Positions 20,608 through 29,670 of a stretch of 51,988 nt of DNA are shown here, piece by piece (the stretch's first letter is position 1; every line of letters starts with the position of its first letter). The stretch is taken from the NCBI RefSeq assembly GCF_004349055.1, contig NZ_SMKX01000049.1:1-51988 (forward strand). Reading direction: 5' to 3'. The position numbers and the translations under genes are program-made. The notes below the pieces were generated by a model. It did not search any database. It was not told the origin of the DNA and was given only the letters and a program-made list of their open reading frames with translations. The DNA is from Kribbella antibiotica (lineage in GTDB: Bacteria > Actinomycetota > Actinomycetes > Propionibacteriales > Kribbellaceae).

Positions 20608-22316
20608 CCGGCCTGCCGACCGACGTCGATGTTGCGATCCTCGGTGGGGGCGTGGCCGGTCTGACGCTGGCCCTGCAACTGCACAAGCAACGGCCGGGGA
20701 CGCGGATCGCCGTACTGGAACGTCAGAACCATCCGGTGCCGGAGACGACGCACAAGGTGGGGGAGTCCACCGTCGAGATCGCCGGGTACTACCTGCGCCA
20801 GGTACTGGGCCTGCAGGAGCACCTGCGGACCGAGCAGCTGGACAAGTTCGGTCTGCGGGTCTTCTTCTCGAACGAAGGCAACGACGACATCACCCGCCGG
20901 GTCGAGCTCGGCCACTCGGTTCGTCCGCCTGGCGCGGTCGGCACCTATCAGCTCGACCGTGGCCGGCTGGAGAACGCCCTCGGCCGGATCCTCGTGGACG
21001 GCGGTGTCGACTTCCTGTCCGGCGTGAAGGTCGAGGCCGTCGAGCTGGAGCCGGAATCCGATCATCACCGGATCACCGTTCGCGACGCAGATGCCGTGGC
21101 CGGCGAGATCCGGGCCAAGTGGATCGTGGACGGGACCGGGCGGAGCGGGCTGCTCAAGCGCAAGCTGGGCCTGGCGAAGAAGGTCGGCCACCGGGCGAAC
21201 GCCGTCTGGTTCCGGATCGCCCACCCGATCGACATCGACCTGTGGTCCGACGACCCGGACTGGCGCGGCCGGGTCGTCGAGGGGCGGCGCGAGCTGTCCA
21301 CCAACCATCTGATGGGACCCGGCTACTGGGTCTGGCTGATCCGGCTCGGTTCCGGCGGGATCAGTATCGGCATCGTCACCGACGCCGACGTGCACCCGTT
21401 CGGGGAGATGAACACCTTCGACCGGGCGATGCAGTGGCTGACCGAACACGAGCCGCAGTGCGCGCGGATGATCGACGAGCACCGCGACAAACTGCAGGAC
21501 TTCCGGATCATGCGGGACTACGCCTACAGCAGTGAGCAGGTGTTCTCCGGTGACCGCTGGTGCCTGGCCGGAGAGGCCGGCGTCTTCCTGGACCCGTTCT
21601 ACTCACCGGGCCTGGATCTGATTGCCATCAGCAACGGTCTGATTGCGGACCTGGTCGGCCGGTCGCTCGACGGCGAGGACGTCGAGGAGCTCGCGGCGAT
21701 CCACAACACGGTGTTCTTCCTGCTCACCGACGGCTGGCTGACCATCTACGAGAACCAGTATCCGCTGATGGGCAACGCCCGGGTGATGACCTGCAAGGTC
21801 GTCTGGGACACGGCCGTCTACTGGGCGGTGCCGGGTCTGCTCTTCTTCCAGGACAAGTGGCGGGTACTGGCCGACCACCCGGGCCTGCTGATGAACCTGG
21901 CCCGCTTCGGGACCACCAGCAAGGAGGTTCAGCGGTTCTTCCGGGAGTGGGGCGCGGTGGACGAGGCGTCGCCGGACCAGGCCCAGTTCACCCGCTTCTA
22001 CGACTTCGACTTCATGCCGCGGCTGCACATCGGCATGACCGCCGATCTCGGCGAGACCGATCTGCAGGAGCGCTTCGACGAGAACGTCCGGTTCATCGAC
22101 CAGTTGTCCGGCCAGATGATCGCCACCGTTCTCGCGGAGTTCGAGGCCGACACCGGCAACCACGCCAAGCAGGACCAGGCGCAGCGCTGGCGCAAGGACG
22201 AAATTCTGATGTCGCTGGTCGGCGTCTACGAAGCCGAGCACCCCGCTAACCCGGTCGACGACCACTGGATCACCCTCAGACCAACGGTCGAGACCGGTAC
22301 CGGAGACAGCCGATGA
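20604..22316 (+). CDS. flavin-dependent halogenase-like protein 3
   Basis: A 570-residue third member of the tandem. GGGVAG at about 14-19, KVGEST at 51-56, Lys81 in DKFGLRVFF, GPGYWVWLI and LDPFYSPGLDLI follow the order of the first copy. The C-terminal 200 residues, helical and conserved across all three (YENQYPLMGN, then WDTAVYWAVPGLLFFQDKW), are longer than in typical tryptophan halogenases and may shape a large substrate channel or carrier contact. The GTG start overlaps the previous stop (GTGA). It is coupled by ATGA to the thioesterase gene. Three copies suggest several regiospecific reactions or different substrates. Confidence 0.75.
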   Translation: MTGLPTDVDVAILGGGVAGLTLALQLHKQRPGTRIAVLERQNHPVPETTHKVGESTVEIAGYYLRQVLGLQEHLRTEQLDKFGLRVFFSNEGNDDITRRVELGHSVRPPGAVGTYQLDRGRLENALGRILVDGGVDFLSGVKVEAVELEPESDHHRITVRDADAVAGEIRAKWIVDGTGRSGLLKRKLGLAKKVGHRANAVWFRIAHPIDIDLWSDDPDWRGRVVEGRRELSTNHLMGPGYWVWLIRLGSGGISIGIVTDADVHPFGEMNTFDRAMQWLTEHEPQCARMIDEHRDKLQDFRIMRDYAYSSEQVFSGDRWCLAGEAGVFLDPFYSPGLDLIAISNGLIADLVGRSLDGEDVEELAAIHNTVFFLLTDGWLTIYENQYPLMGNARVMTCKVVWDTAVYWAVPGLLFFQDKWRVLADHPGLLMNLARFGTTSKEVQRFFREWGAVDEASPDQAQFTRFYDFDFMPRLHIGMTADLGETDLQERFDENVRFIDQLSGQMIATVLAEFEADTGNHAKQDQAQRWRKDEILMSLVGVYEAEHPANPVDDHWITLRPTVETGTGDSR

Positions 22317-23221
22317 CCGCGAACACGCTCCCGGAAGACTCCTTGCTGCACGAGCGGATCACCCGGCTGCCGACCGACAAGCGCGCGCAGCTGCTGGCTC
22401 GCCTCCGGGCCGAGCCGGCCCGCGCGGAGACGCCATGGCTGACGCGGTTCTCGCGGGGTGATGCGCCGGGCGTCCGGATGTTCTGTTTCTCGTACGCCGG
22501 GAGCGGTGCCTCGATCTTCCGCGGTTGGACCGACGGTCTGCCGGCCGATGTCGACGTGTGGGCGGCGCAGCTGCCCGGCCGGGAGACCCGCGTAGGAGAG
22601 CAGCCGGTACGGCGGATGGGTCCGGTCATCGACGCGTTGCACGAAGCGATTCGTCCGCATCTGGATCAGCCGTTCGTGTTCTTCGGGCACAGCATGGGTG
22701 CGCTCGTCGCGTTCGAACTCGCCCGACGGTTGCGGAGCGCCGGTGACCCCGAGCCCGCGCACCTGTTCCTGGCCGCGTTCCGGGCCCCGCAGCTGGCCAA
22801 CCCGAACATCAAGATCTACCACTTGCCGGACGAGGTGCTGAAGACCGTTCTGCTCAAGGAGGGAACGCCGCAACAGGTTCTCGAGAACGACGAACTGATG
22901 CGCGCGCTGCTGCCCACCCTGCGGGCGGACTTCGAGCTGTGCGACACCTACGAGTACGACGCCCAGCCGCCGCTGCGGATGCCGTTGTCCGTCTTCGGGG
23001 GACACCAGGACGTGCGGGTGGGCCGGAGCGATCTGGAGCCCTGGCAGGACCAGGTGGACGGCCCGTTCCGGCTGGCGATGATCCCCGGTTCGCATTTCTT
23101 CCTGCACAGCGCGCAGGACCTGCTGCTCGCCGAGCTGGTCCGCGACCTGAGGGCCACCGCACTCACAACTGTGCACCTAAAGGAAGGGAAACACGTCCAT
23201 GACCGACCGATCGCCGGCTGA
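22313..23221 (+). CDS. type II thioesterase (GrsT-like)
   Basis: A 302-residue alpha/beta thioesterase of the kind associated with PKS/NRPS systems. GHSMG carries the nucleophile Ser about 127, GGHQDVRV the likely Asp region and PGSHFFL the His. It either removes stalled or wrong acyl groups from the carrier protein or, since the synthase has no thioesterase domain, releases the product. Unusually, residues about 15-36 (RITRLPTDKRAQLLARL) precede the fold by some 20 residues and match the N-terminal segment of halogenase-like protein 1; this may be a docking helix. The end overlaps the synthase gene by 23 nt. Confidence 0.85.
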   Translation: MTANTLPEDSLLHERITRLPTDKRAQLLARLRAEPARAETPWLTRFSRGDAPGVRMFCFSYAGSGASIFRGWTDGLPADVDVWAAQLPGRETRVGEQPVRRMGPVIDALHEAIRPHLDQPFVFFGHSMGALVAFELARRLRSAGDPEPAHLFLAAFRAPQLANPNIKIYHLPDEVLKTVLLKEGTPQQVLENDELMRALLPTLRADFELCDTYEYDAQPPLRMPLSVFGGHQDVRVGRSDLEPWQDQVDGPFRLAMIPGSHFFLHSAQDLLLAELVRDLRATALTTVHLKEGKHVHDRPIAG

Positions 23222-26200
23222 CCGATCCCGCGAACCGATCGCGATCGTAGGAATCGGCTGCCAGTTTCCTGGTGCGAACGGCCCCGGAGCCTTCTGGGAC
23301 CTGCTGTGCAACGGAACCGACGCCACCCGGGACCTGCCGGCCGACCGCTGGGAGACGGGCAAGTTCTACGATCCGGCCGGCGGCAAGCTCGGCAAGATGA
23401 GCACGTTCCACGGCGGCTTCCTGGACCGCATCGACGAGTTCGACGCGCAGTTCTTCGGCATCTCGCCGCGCGAAGCCATCTGGCTGGACCCGCAGCAGCG
23501 CCTGTTGCTGCAGGTGGCCTGGGAGGCCATGGAGGACGGCGGCCAGGTCGCGGACGAGCTGGCGGGGACCGACGTGGGCGTCTTCATGGGCGGCTTCACC
23601 CTCGACTACCAACTGCTCCAGAACTACGGCATCTACAGCCGCTACGAACTCCAGACCCACTCGGCCACCGGCATGATGATGACGATGCTGGCCAACCGGC
23701 TGTCGTACTCCTTCGACTTCAAGGGACCCAGCCTCGCAGTCGACACCGCGTGTTCGGGTTCGCTGGTCGCCGTCCACCTGGCAGCACAGGCGATCGCGAA
23801 CGGCGAGTGCTCGATGGCGCTGGCCGGCGGGGTGAACGTCATGATCGCGCCGAACATGACGATTGCCGAGTCCAAGGGCGGATTCCTCGCACCCGACGGC
23901 CGCTCGAAGGCGTTCAGCGCGGCGGCCAACGGCTACGCCCGCGGCGAGGGCGCGGGGATCGTCGTACTCAAGCCGCTGCGTGATGCGCAGCGCAATGGCG
24001 ACCCGATCTATGCACTGATCCGCGGTAGCTCGGTGTCGCAGGACGGGCACACCAACGGGATCACCGTGCCGAACGGCGATTCACAGGCGACCGCGATGCG
24101 CGCGGCGTACCAGCGGGCCGGCATCGCACCTCGCGACGTCCAGTACGTCGAAGCCCACGGAACCGGAACGCCCGTCGGCGACCCGATCGAGGCAGGCGCT
24201 ATCGGGCGCGTCGTCGGTGCAGGTCGTGCCGACACCGACCGGGTGGTCATCGGCTCGGTCAAGACGAACATCGGTCACCTCGAGGCCGCCGCCGGTGTGG
24301 CCGGGCTGATCAAGACCGCGCTGTCCCTCAAGCACGGCCAGATCCCTGGCCAGCTGCACTTCAACGATCCCAACCCGGCCATCGACTTCGATCAGCTCGG
24401 GCTCCGGGTGCAGACGCAGCTCGGCAACTGGCCGGAGACCTCGGGACCGCGCTTCGCGGGAGTGAACTCGTTCGGGTTCGGCGGCACCAACGCACACGTC
24501 GTCCTCGAAGGACCACCCGCCGAGGTGGCTCCGACTCGGCGGCCACACGACCGGCGCTACCTGATCCCGCTGTCGGGACGCTCGCCCGAAGCACTCACCG
24601 CAGCTGCCGCATCGACAGCCGAACACCTGTCCGAGAACGCCGTACATCTGCAGGACGTCGGACACACCACCAGCCTGCGCCGAAGCCACCACGAGCACCG
24701 GCTCGCCGTCGTCGCGTCGACACCGGCCGACGCCACCAAGTACCTGCGTGAGTTCAGCGCCGGCCGCGCGACCAAGGGCGTGACATCCGGCCGGGCTGCC
24801 GCGGGCGGCAGGCCCAAGCTCGCGTTCGTCTTCTCCGGTATGGGTCCGCAATGGTGGGCGATGGCTCGGCAACTACTGACCACAGAGCCGGTGTTCCGGG
24901 CAGCGGTCGAGCGATGTGACAAAGAGCTGCGCAAGTACACCGACTGGTCGCTGCTCGACGAGATGCTCGCCACCGAGGACGCGTCGCAGATGGCCGAGAC
25001 ACGGATCGCTCAGACGGCGAACTTCGCCGTACAGGTCGGTCTGGCGGCGATGTGGCGGATGTGGGGCATCGAGCCCGACGGCATCGTCGGTCACAGCACC
25101 GGCGAGGTCGCCGCGCAGTACTTGTCCGGCGTGCTGTCGTTCGAGGACGCCGTGAAGGTGAACTACTACCGCAGCAGTCTGCAGCAGCGGGCCACCGGCA
25201 CCGGCCGGATGCTCGCGGTCGGACTCACCCCGGAGACGCTCGACAAGGCAGTTGCCGACGCCGGACCACTGGTATCCGTTGCCGCGATCAACAGTCCGTC
25301 GGCGGTCACGCTGTCCGGCGACGCGGCGATCTTGGAGAGCATGGCCGCGCAGCTGGAGACCTTCGGCGTCTTCCACAAGTTCCTTGCTGTGAAGGTGCCG
25401 TACCACAGCCACTGCATGGACCCGCTGCGTGACGACCTGCAAGCCGGGCTCGCGGACCTGACCGCCAAGTCCGCGACCGTCCCGCTCTACTCCACAGTGA
25501 CCGGTACGACGATCGACGGCGCCGGTGTGAATGCGCACTACTGGTGGCAGAACGTCCGTGCGACCGTGCTGTTCGCGTCCGCGTTCCGGGAGATGCTTGC
25601 CGACGGCTTCACCCACTTCGTCGAGATCGGCCCGCACCCGGTGCTGGCCGGGTCGATGAAGGAGCTCGCTGCCGAGCAGCAGGCAGAGGTGCTGGTCGTG
25701 CCGTCGCTGCGCCGGGACGAGGAGGACGACGCCGTCCTGCTCGGATCGCTCGGATCGCTCTATGCCCATGGGCAGGACGTGAAGTGGGAAGCCTTCTACG
25801 GCGACGGCGCGCACATTCAGCTGCCGACGTACCCGTGGCAGAAGAAGCGCTACTGGAACGAGTCGGTCGAGGCGCGTGAGGACCGCCATTACACGGAGGT
25901 CCATCCGTTGCTCGGCCAGCGGGTCAGCGGCAGTCAGCCTGCCTGGGAACGTGAATTCGGTGTCGGCGTGCTCCCCTACCTTGCCGATCACCGGATCCAG
26001 GGCACCACTCTCGTCCCGGGCGCCGCGATGATCGAGATGGCGCTGGCCGCGGCTCACGAGGTGTACGGCGACGACTGCTACACGGTCGAGAATCTCGAGT
26101 TCCGCAAGGCCGTCGTACTGCCGGAGACCGCCGACCCGAGGTTGCGGACGACCCTTCACCAAGAGTCGGGGCGAGTCGAGATCGCCGGCTACACCGCCAC

Positions 26201-28733
26201 TGTTTCGGGTGATCGGACGTGGACAATCCACGCCACCGCGCAGCTCGGCCGACGGACGACTGCGCCGGCCCGACGGGATCTGGAGGCAGCGCGGGCGGCC
26301 TGCGACAACAACGTGTCGCGGGACGACTTCTACGACCGGTCCCGGCAGATGGGATTCGAGTACGGGCCGGTGTTCCAAGCAGTGCAGGACATCGTCAGCG
26401 GACCGGGCTCGGCCGTCGGCCGGGTTACTGTCCCCGAGCAGATCCGCGACGACCTTTCGTCGTACCGGTTCCACCCGGCGTTGATCGACGCCGCCTTCCA
26501 GGTCCTGCTGACGGCGGCGACGCCGCAGGGCGACGGTCCCGGTACGCCGTACCTGCCAGTCGGCGTGGACAGTATCGTCATCCACGAGCCGGCACAGGAC
26601 GAGATGTTCGTCGTCGCCGAGGTGGTCCAGGCCGATGCCCGGGTCGTGGTCAGCGACCTTGCCCTCTGCGCCGCCGACGGCACGGTGCTGGCCGAGATCC
26701 GTGGCTTCCGCGCGCAGTCGTTGCAGGCCGCGTCGAACCAGAGCCTCGATCGTCTGGATCGCAATCTGCACGAGCTGTCCTGGCGAGAGCAGCCGCTCGA
26801 CGCCGAGCCGGCCACGGAGCCGGACTCCGCCACCTGGGTTGTGTTCACCGATTCGTCCGGTGACGCCGTCCGGCGCCTGCGGGCGGCCGGCCGTCAGGTG
26901 ATCTCTGTCGAGCACAACGCCGTGCCGAAACTGACCGAGACCGAGACCGGCGGTTACGTTCTCAACCCGGCGGATGCAGACCAGTACAAGCAGCTGTTCC
27001 ACAAGCTGGGGCAAGAGGTGTCGGTCGGGAAGGTCCTGCACCTGTGGAGCCTCGATGCGCCGTTCGGTGCCGACATCTCGGTGGACGCACTGGAGGACAG
27101 CCAGCTGCTCGGTTCGGTCTCGGTGCTCAACCTCATGCATGCACTGGCCGCAGAGCTCAATCACCAACTGGCGCAGGTGTGGCTGGTGACGCGACAGGCC
27201 CAGGCGATCGATGGTGGACCGGTTGCGGTGGCGCAGGCCCCGATGTGGGGGATCGGCCGGCTGGTCGGCCACCAGGAGTTCCCGAGTCTGTGGGGCGGAC
27301 TCGTCGACCTCGGGCCCGGCGATGACGCCGAGCAGTTGATCGCGGAGATCGACGCGGCCGCCGGTGAGGATCAGGTTGCCTACCGCAACGGCCAACGGTT
27401 CGTGGCCCGGCTCGCGCCGAGTACGCACCTCACCCCTCCGTTCCCGGTCCGCCTGCGACCCAACGGCAGCTACGTGATCACCGGCGGGCTTGGAACCCTC
27501 GGGCTCCTCGTCGCTCGCTTCCTGGTGGATCGCGGTGCACGCCATGTCGTGTTGATGGCAAGGACCGCCGTACCGACCCGGGACACCTGGCGTGAGCTGC
27601 CGGCCGACCATCCACAGCGTGGGCTGATCGACCAGCTTCTGAAGCTCGAGACGAGCGGCGCGACAGTGTCGTGCGTCGCGGTCGACTCGGCGGACGAGGA
27701 TCAACTGCACAGCTGGTACGACGACCACCAGCGGAACCACCTGCCTCCGATCAGCGGCCTCATCCACACCGCAGGCGTGGTCGAGGACGAGCTGATGGTC
27801 CGGATGACGCGGGAGTCGTTCGACCGGGTCCTGCGGCCGAAGCTGCGGGCAGGTTGGCTGCTGCACCGGCTGTTCGCCGACGTACCGCTGGACTTCTTTG
27901 TCCTGTTCGGTTCCACCGGATCGGTGATCGCTTCGGCGGGCCAAGCGAACTACGCCGCAGCCAATGCGTTCCTGGACGGCTTGGCGGCCCACCGGCGCAG
28001 GCAAGGTCTGCCGGCGTTGACGATCGGCTGGGGGCCCTGGTCGATCGGCATGGTCGAGAAGCTGCAGCTCGAGCAGATGTACGCGCGCCGCGGCATCGAA
28101 CTGATCACCCCGGAGGCGGGCACCCAGATCCTGGCGCGAGTCCTCAGCCAGCGCCCGGCCCATCTGGTGGCGATCACCGTCGACTGGCCGGCTGCCCGGG
28201 CGGCATCGATCGGTGCTCAGCTTCCGCCGATGTTCGCCGAGCTCGGCGTCAGCAGCGGCGACGAGCAGTCGTCGGAGTCGGCGGTCGACGCGGACTCGAT
28301 CCTGGACGGCATCCGGCAGGCCTCCGAGGAGGAACGCGAGACGCTGCTCCGTGGCCTGCTGCGAGACATCGCGGCCACCGTGCTCAACCTGGATGCGGCC
28401 GATCTCGGAGACGAAGAGAACCTGAGCAACCTCGGCATCGACTCGATGATGGCCGTCGAGGTGAAGGCCCGGATCGACATCATGCTCCGGGTCGACATCC
28501 CGGTGCTCGACCTGCTCCAAGGAGTCAGTGTCGTCGAGCTGGCAGCGCGCATCCTGCCGCGGCTCGACCTCGAAGCGACCCCGGCCGATCAGCCGGAGAC
28601 CGCCCCCGCTGCGGCGGAACCGAGCGACGACGAGCTGGATCAGCTCCTCGCCAGCGCCTCACCCGACGAGCTCGAAGCGCTTCTCGCCGAGCTCGAGCGC
28701 GAAGAAGGGATGGATCATGAGCCAGCTTCTTAG
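23199..28733 (+). CDS. single-module type I polyketide synthase, KS-AT-DH-KR-ACP
   Basis: An 1844-residue synthase. KS 12-440 with DTACSGS (Cys185) and His320/His360. AT about 528-830 with GHSTGE (Ser633) and VPYHSH, a malonyl-type signature. DH about 880-1155 with HRIQGTTLVPG (His931) and HPALID (Asp1097). A structural plus catalytic KR about 1200-1640 with GGLGTLG, Ser1572, Tyr1585 and Asn1589. ACP about 1710-1790 with GIDSM (Ser1749). All active-site residues look intact. There is no enoylreductase, methyltransferase or thioesterase domain, and no second module, so iterative use and an unsaturated chain are inferred. The tail beyond the ACP is acidic and leucine-rich (DELEALLAELER). GGAAGGGAA precedes the start. 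Confidence 0.9.
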   Translation: MTDRSPADRSREPIAIVGIGCQFPGANGPGAFWDLLCNGTDATRDLPADRWETGKFYDPAGGKLGKMSTFHGGFLDRIDEFDAQFFGISPREAIWLDPQQRLLLQVAWEAMEDGGQVADELAGTDVGVFMGGFTLDYQLLQNYGIYSRYELQTHSATGMMMTMLANRLSYSFDFKGPSLAVDTACSGSLVAVHLAAQAIANGECSMALAGGVNVMIAPNMTIAESKGGFLAPDGRSKAFSAAANGYARGEGAGIVVLKPLRDAQRNGDPIYALIRGSSVSQDGHTNGITVPNGDSQATAMRAAYQRAGIAPRDVQYVEAHGTGTPVGDPIEAGAIGRVVGAGRADTDRVVIGSVKTNIGHLEAAAGVAGLIKTALSLKHGQIPGQLHFNDPNPAIDFDQLGLRVQTQLGNWPETSGPRFAGVNSFGFGGTNAHVVLEGPPAEVAPTRRPHDRRYLIPLSGRSPEALTAAAASTAEHLSENAVHLQDVGHTTSLRRSHHEHRLAVVASTPADATKYLREFSAGRATKGVTSGRAAAGGRPKLAFVFSGMGPQWWAMARQLLTTEPVFRAAVERCDKELRKYTDWSLLDEMLATEDASQMAETRIAQTANFAVQVGLAAMWRMWGIEPDGIVGHSTGEVAAQYLSGVLSFEDAVKVNYYRSSLQQRATGTGRMLAVGLTPETLDKAVADAGPLVSVAAINSPSAVTLSGDAAILESMAAQLETFGVFHKFLAVKVPYHSHCMDPLRDDLQAGLADLTAKSATVPLYSTVTGTTIDGAGVNAHYWWQNVRATVLFASAFREMLADGFTHFVEIGPHPVLAGSMKELAAEQQAEVLVVPSLRRDEEDDAVLLGSLGSLYAHGQDVKWEAFYGDGAHIQLPTYPWQKKRYWNESVEAREDRHYTEVHPLLGQRVSGSQPAWEREFGVGVLPYLADHRIQGTTLVPGAAMIEMALAAAHEVYGDDCYTVENLEFRKAVVLPETADPRLRTTLHQESGRVEIAGYTATVSGDRTWTIHATAQLGRRTTAPARRDLEAARAACDNNVSRDDFYDRSRQMGFEYGPVFQAVQDIVSGPGSAVGRVTVPEQIRDDLSSYRFHPALIDAAFQVLLTAATPQGDGPGTPYLPVGVDSIVIHEPAQDEMFVVAEVVQADARVVVSDLALCAADGTVLAEIRGFRAQSLQAASNQSLDRLDRNLHELSWREQPLDAEPATEPDSATWVVFTDSSGDAVRRLRAAGRQVISVEHNAVPKLTETETGGYVLNPADADQYKQLFHKLGQEVSVGKVLHLWSLDAPFGADISVDALEDSQLLGSVSVLNLMHALAAELNHQLAQVWLVTRQAQAIDGGPVAVAQAPMWGIGRLVGHQEFPSLWGGLVDLGPGDDAEQLIAEIDAAAGEDQVAYRNGQRFVARLAPSTHLTPPFPVRLRPNGSYVITGGLGTLGLLVARFLVDRGARHVVLMARTAVPTRDTWRELPADHPQRGLIDQLLKLETSGATVSCVAVDSADEDQLHSWYDDHQRNHLPPISGLIHTAGVVEDELMVRMTRESFDRVLRPKLRAGWLLHRLFADVPLDFFVLFGSTGSVIASAGQANYAAANAFLDGLAAHRRRQGLPALTIGWGPWSIGMVEKLQLEQMYARRGIELITPEAGTQILARVLSQRPAHLVAITVDWPAARAASIGAQLPPMFAELGVSSGDEQSSESAVDADSILDGIRQASEEERETLLRGLLRDIAATVLNLDAADLGDEENLSNLGIDSMMAVEVKARIDIMLRVDIPVLDLLQGVSVVELAARILPRLDLEATPADQPETAPAAAEPSDDELDQLLASASPDELEALLAELEREEGMDHEPAS

Positions 28734-29670
28734 CCGGTTACGCCGGGCAGTCATGGGCGTACCGGACAGCGAAGCCACCGGGTTCAGTCGCGGTGACACG
28801 CCGAACTGGAACCACCTGAAGACCGTTGTCCGGTCAGCTGTCGGCGGATACCACGCGGTGCTCGACGGGCACCGGCTGGACGACCTGATCCCGCGGCTCG
28901 ACCAGACTCCGCTGGAGTTCCGCGGCTACGCCTACGAGGGCGCGGCCATGGGGCTGACGGGGATGGATCTGTTCCTGCCCGGCTCCCGCCTGCAGCAGTA
29001 CATCGACGGCCCCGGCAGCGCGCACATCTACATGGTGCACATCGGCGCGGGCGAGGCGTTGGGCAGGATGAAGCGCAAGCCCGAACCGTTCCTGGCCGAG
29101 CTGTCCGACCCTGCCCTGCGCTGGCTGGTGATGGACGGGTACGGGTTCCATGAAGGCTTCTTCAAGCCGGTCAAGTTCGTCCAGGCACAGCGGGTCCCAT
29201 CGCACCTGTCACCCTTCGGCCGGCGCGTCTTCGACCAGGGCGTCGGACGCAGCATCTGGTTCGCGTCGGGCGCCGGCATCAGCGAGATCGCGCGAGTGAT
29301 CGCGACCTTCCCCGCGCATCGGCATCCCGACCTCTGGCTCGGCGTCGGGGTTGCCTGCGGGTACGTCGGCGGTGTCGACCGGGCCGCGGTCGAGGAGCTG
29401 CGCGAGACCGCGGGCCGCCATCTCGCCCGCGTCGCAGTCGGTACGGCGTTCGTCGCCAAAGGCAGGATCCGTGCCGGCAACCCGATTCCCGGCACCGAGC
29501 TCGCGTGCGAGGTGCTGTGCGGAATGACGAGCCAGCAGGCGGCCGAGCACGTCGACGAGGCGTTCCGCGATCTGCCGGACAGCCCGGCACGACCGGCGTA
29601 CGGCGTACTTCAGGATCGTCTGGAAGCCGTCTTCAGCCCAGTTGGACAGAGTCTGGGGGAGCCGGCATGA
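28717..29670 (+). CDS. DUF1702 family protein, copy 1
   Basis: A 317-residue protein of the DUF1702 family, whose function I do not know. Conserved blocks in order are FRGYAYEGAAMG, the IDGPGSAHIYMVHIGAG region, WLVMDGYGFHEGFF, FDQGVGRSIWF and DLWLGVGVACGYVGGV. It is soluble-looking, with no signal peptide and no obvious cofactor motif; the invariant His/Asp/Tyr/Gly of DGYGFHE could be catalytic. The ATG overlaps the synthase end by 17 nt, so it is translated with it. First of four paralogues in one operon. Confidence 0.75.
   Translation: MSQLLSRLRRAVMGVPDSEATGFSRGDTPNWNHLKTVVRSAVGGYHAVLDGHRLDDLIPRLDQTPLEFRGYAYEGAAMGLTGMDLFLPGSRLQQYIDGPGSAHIYMVHIGAGEALGRMKRKPEPFLAELSDPALRWLVMDGYGFHEGFFKPVKFVQAQRVPSHLSPFGRRVFDQGVGRSIWFASGAGISEIARVIATFPAHRHPDLWLGVGVACGYVGGVDRAAVEELRETAGRHLARVAVGTAFVAKGRIRAGNPIPGTELACEVLCGMTSQQAAEHVDEAFRDLPDSPARPAYGVLQDRLEAVFSPVGQSLGEPA

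Noticed and set aside
24873..28520. Very long minus-strand open frame (1215 codons) under the PKS
   Set aside because: It is exactly antisense to strongly conserved PKS domains; high GC makes complementary frames stay open. No ribosome site or recognisable protein.
23199..28733. Enediyne-type PKS (PksE)
   Set aside because: The enediyne synthase order is KS-AT-ACP-KR-DH with a terminal PPTase-like domain. Here ACP is last and no PPTase end or other enediyne core genes (E3/E4/E5-type) were seen.
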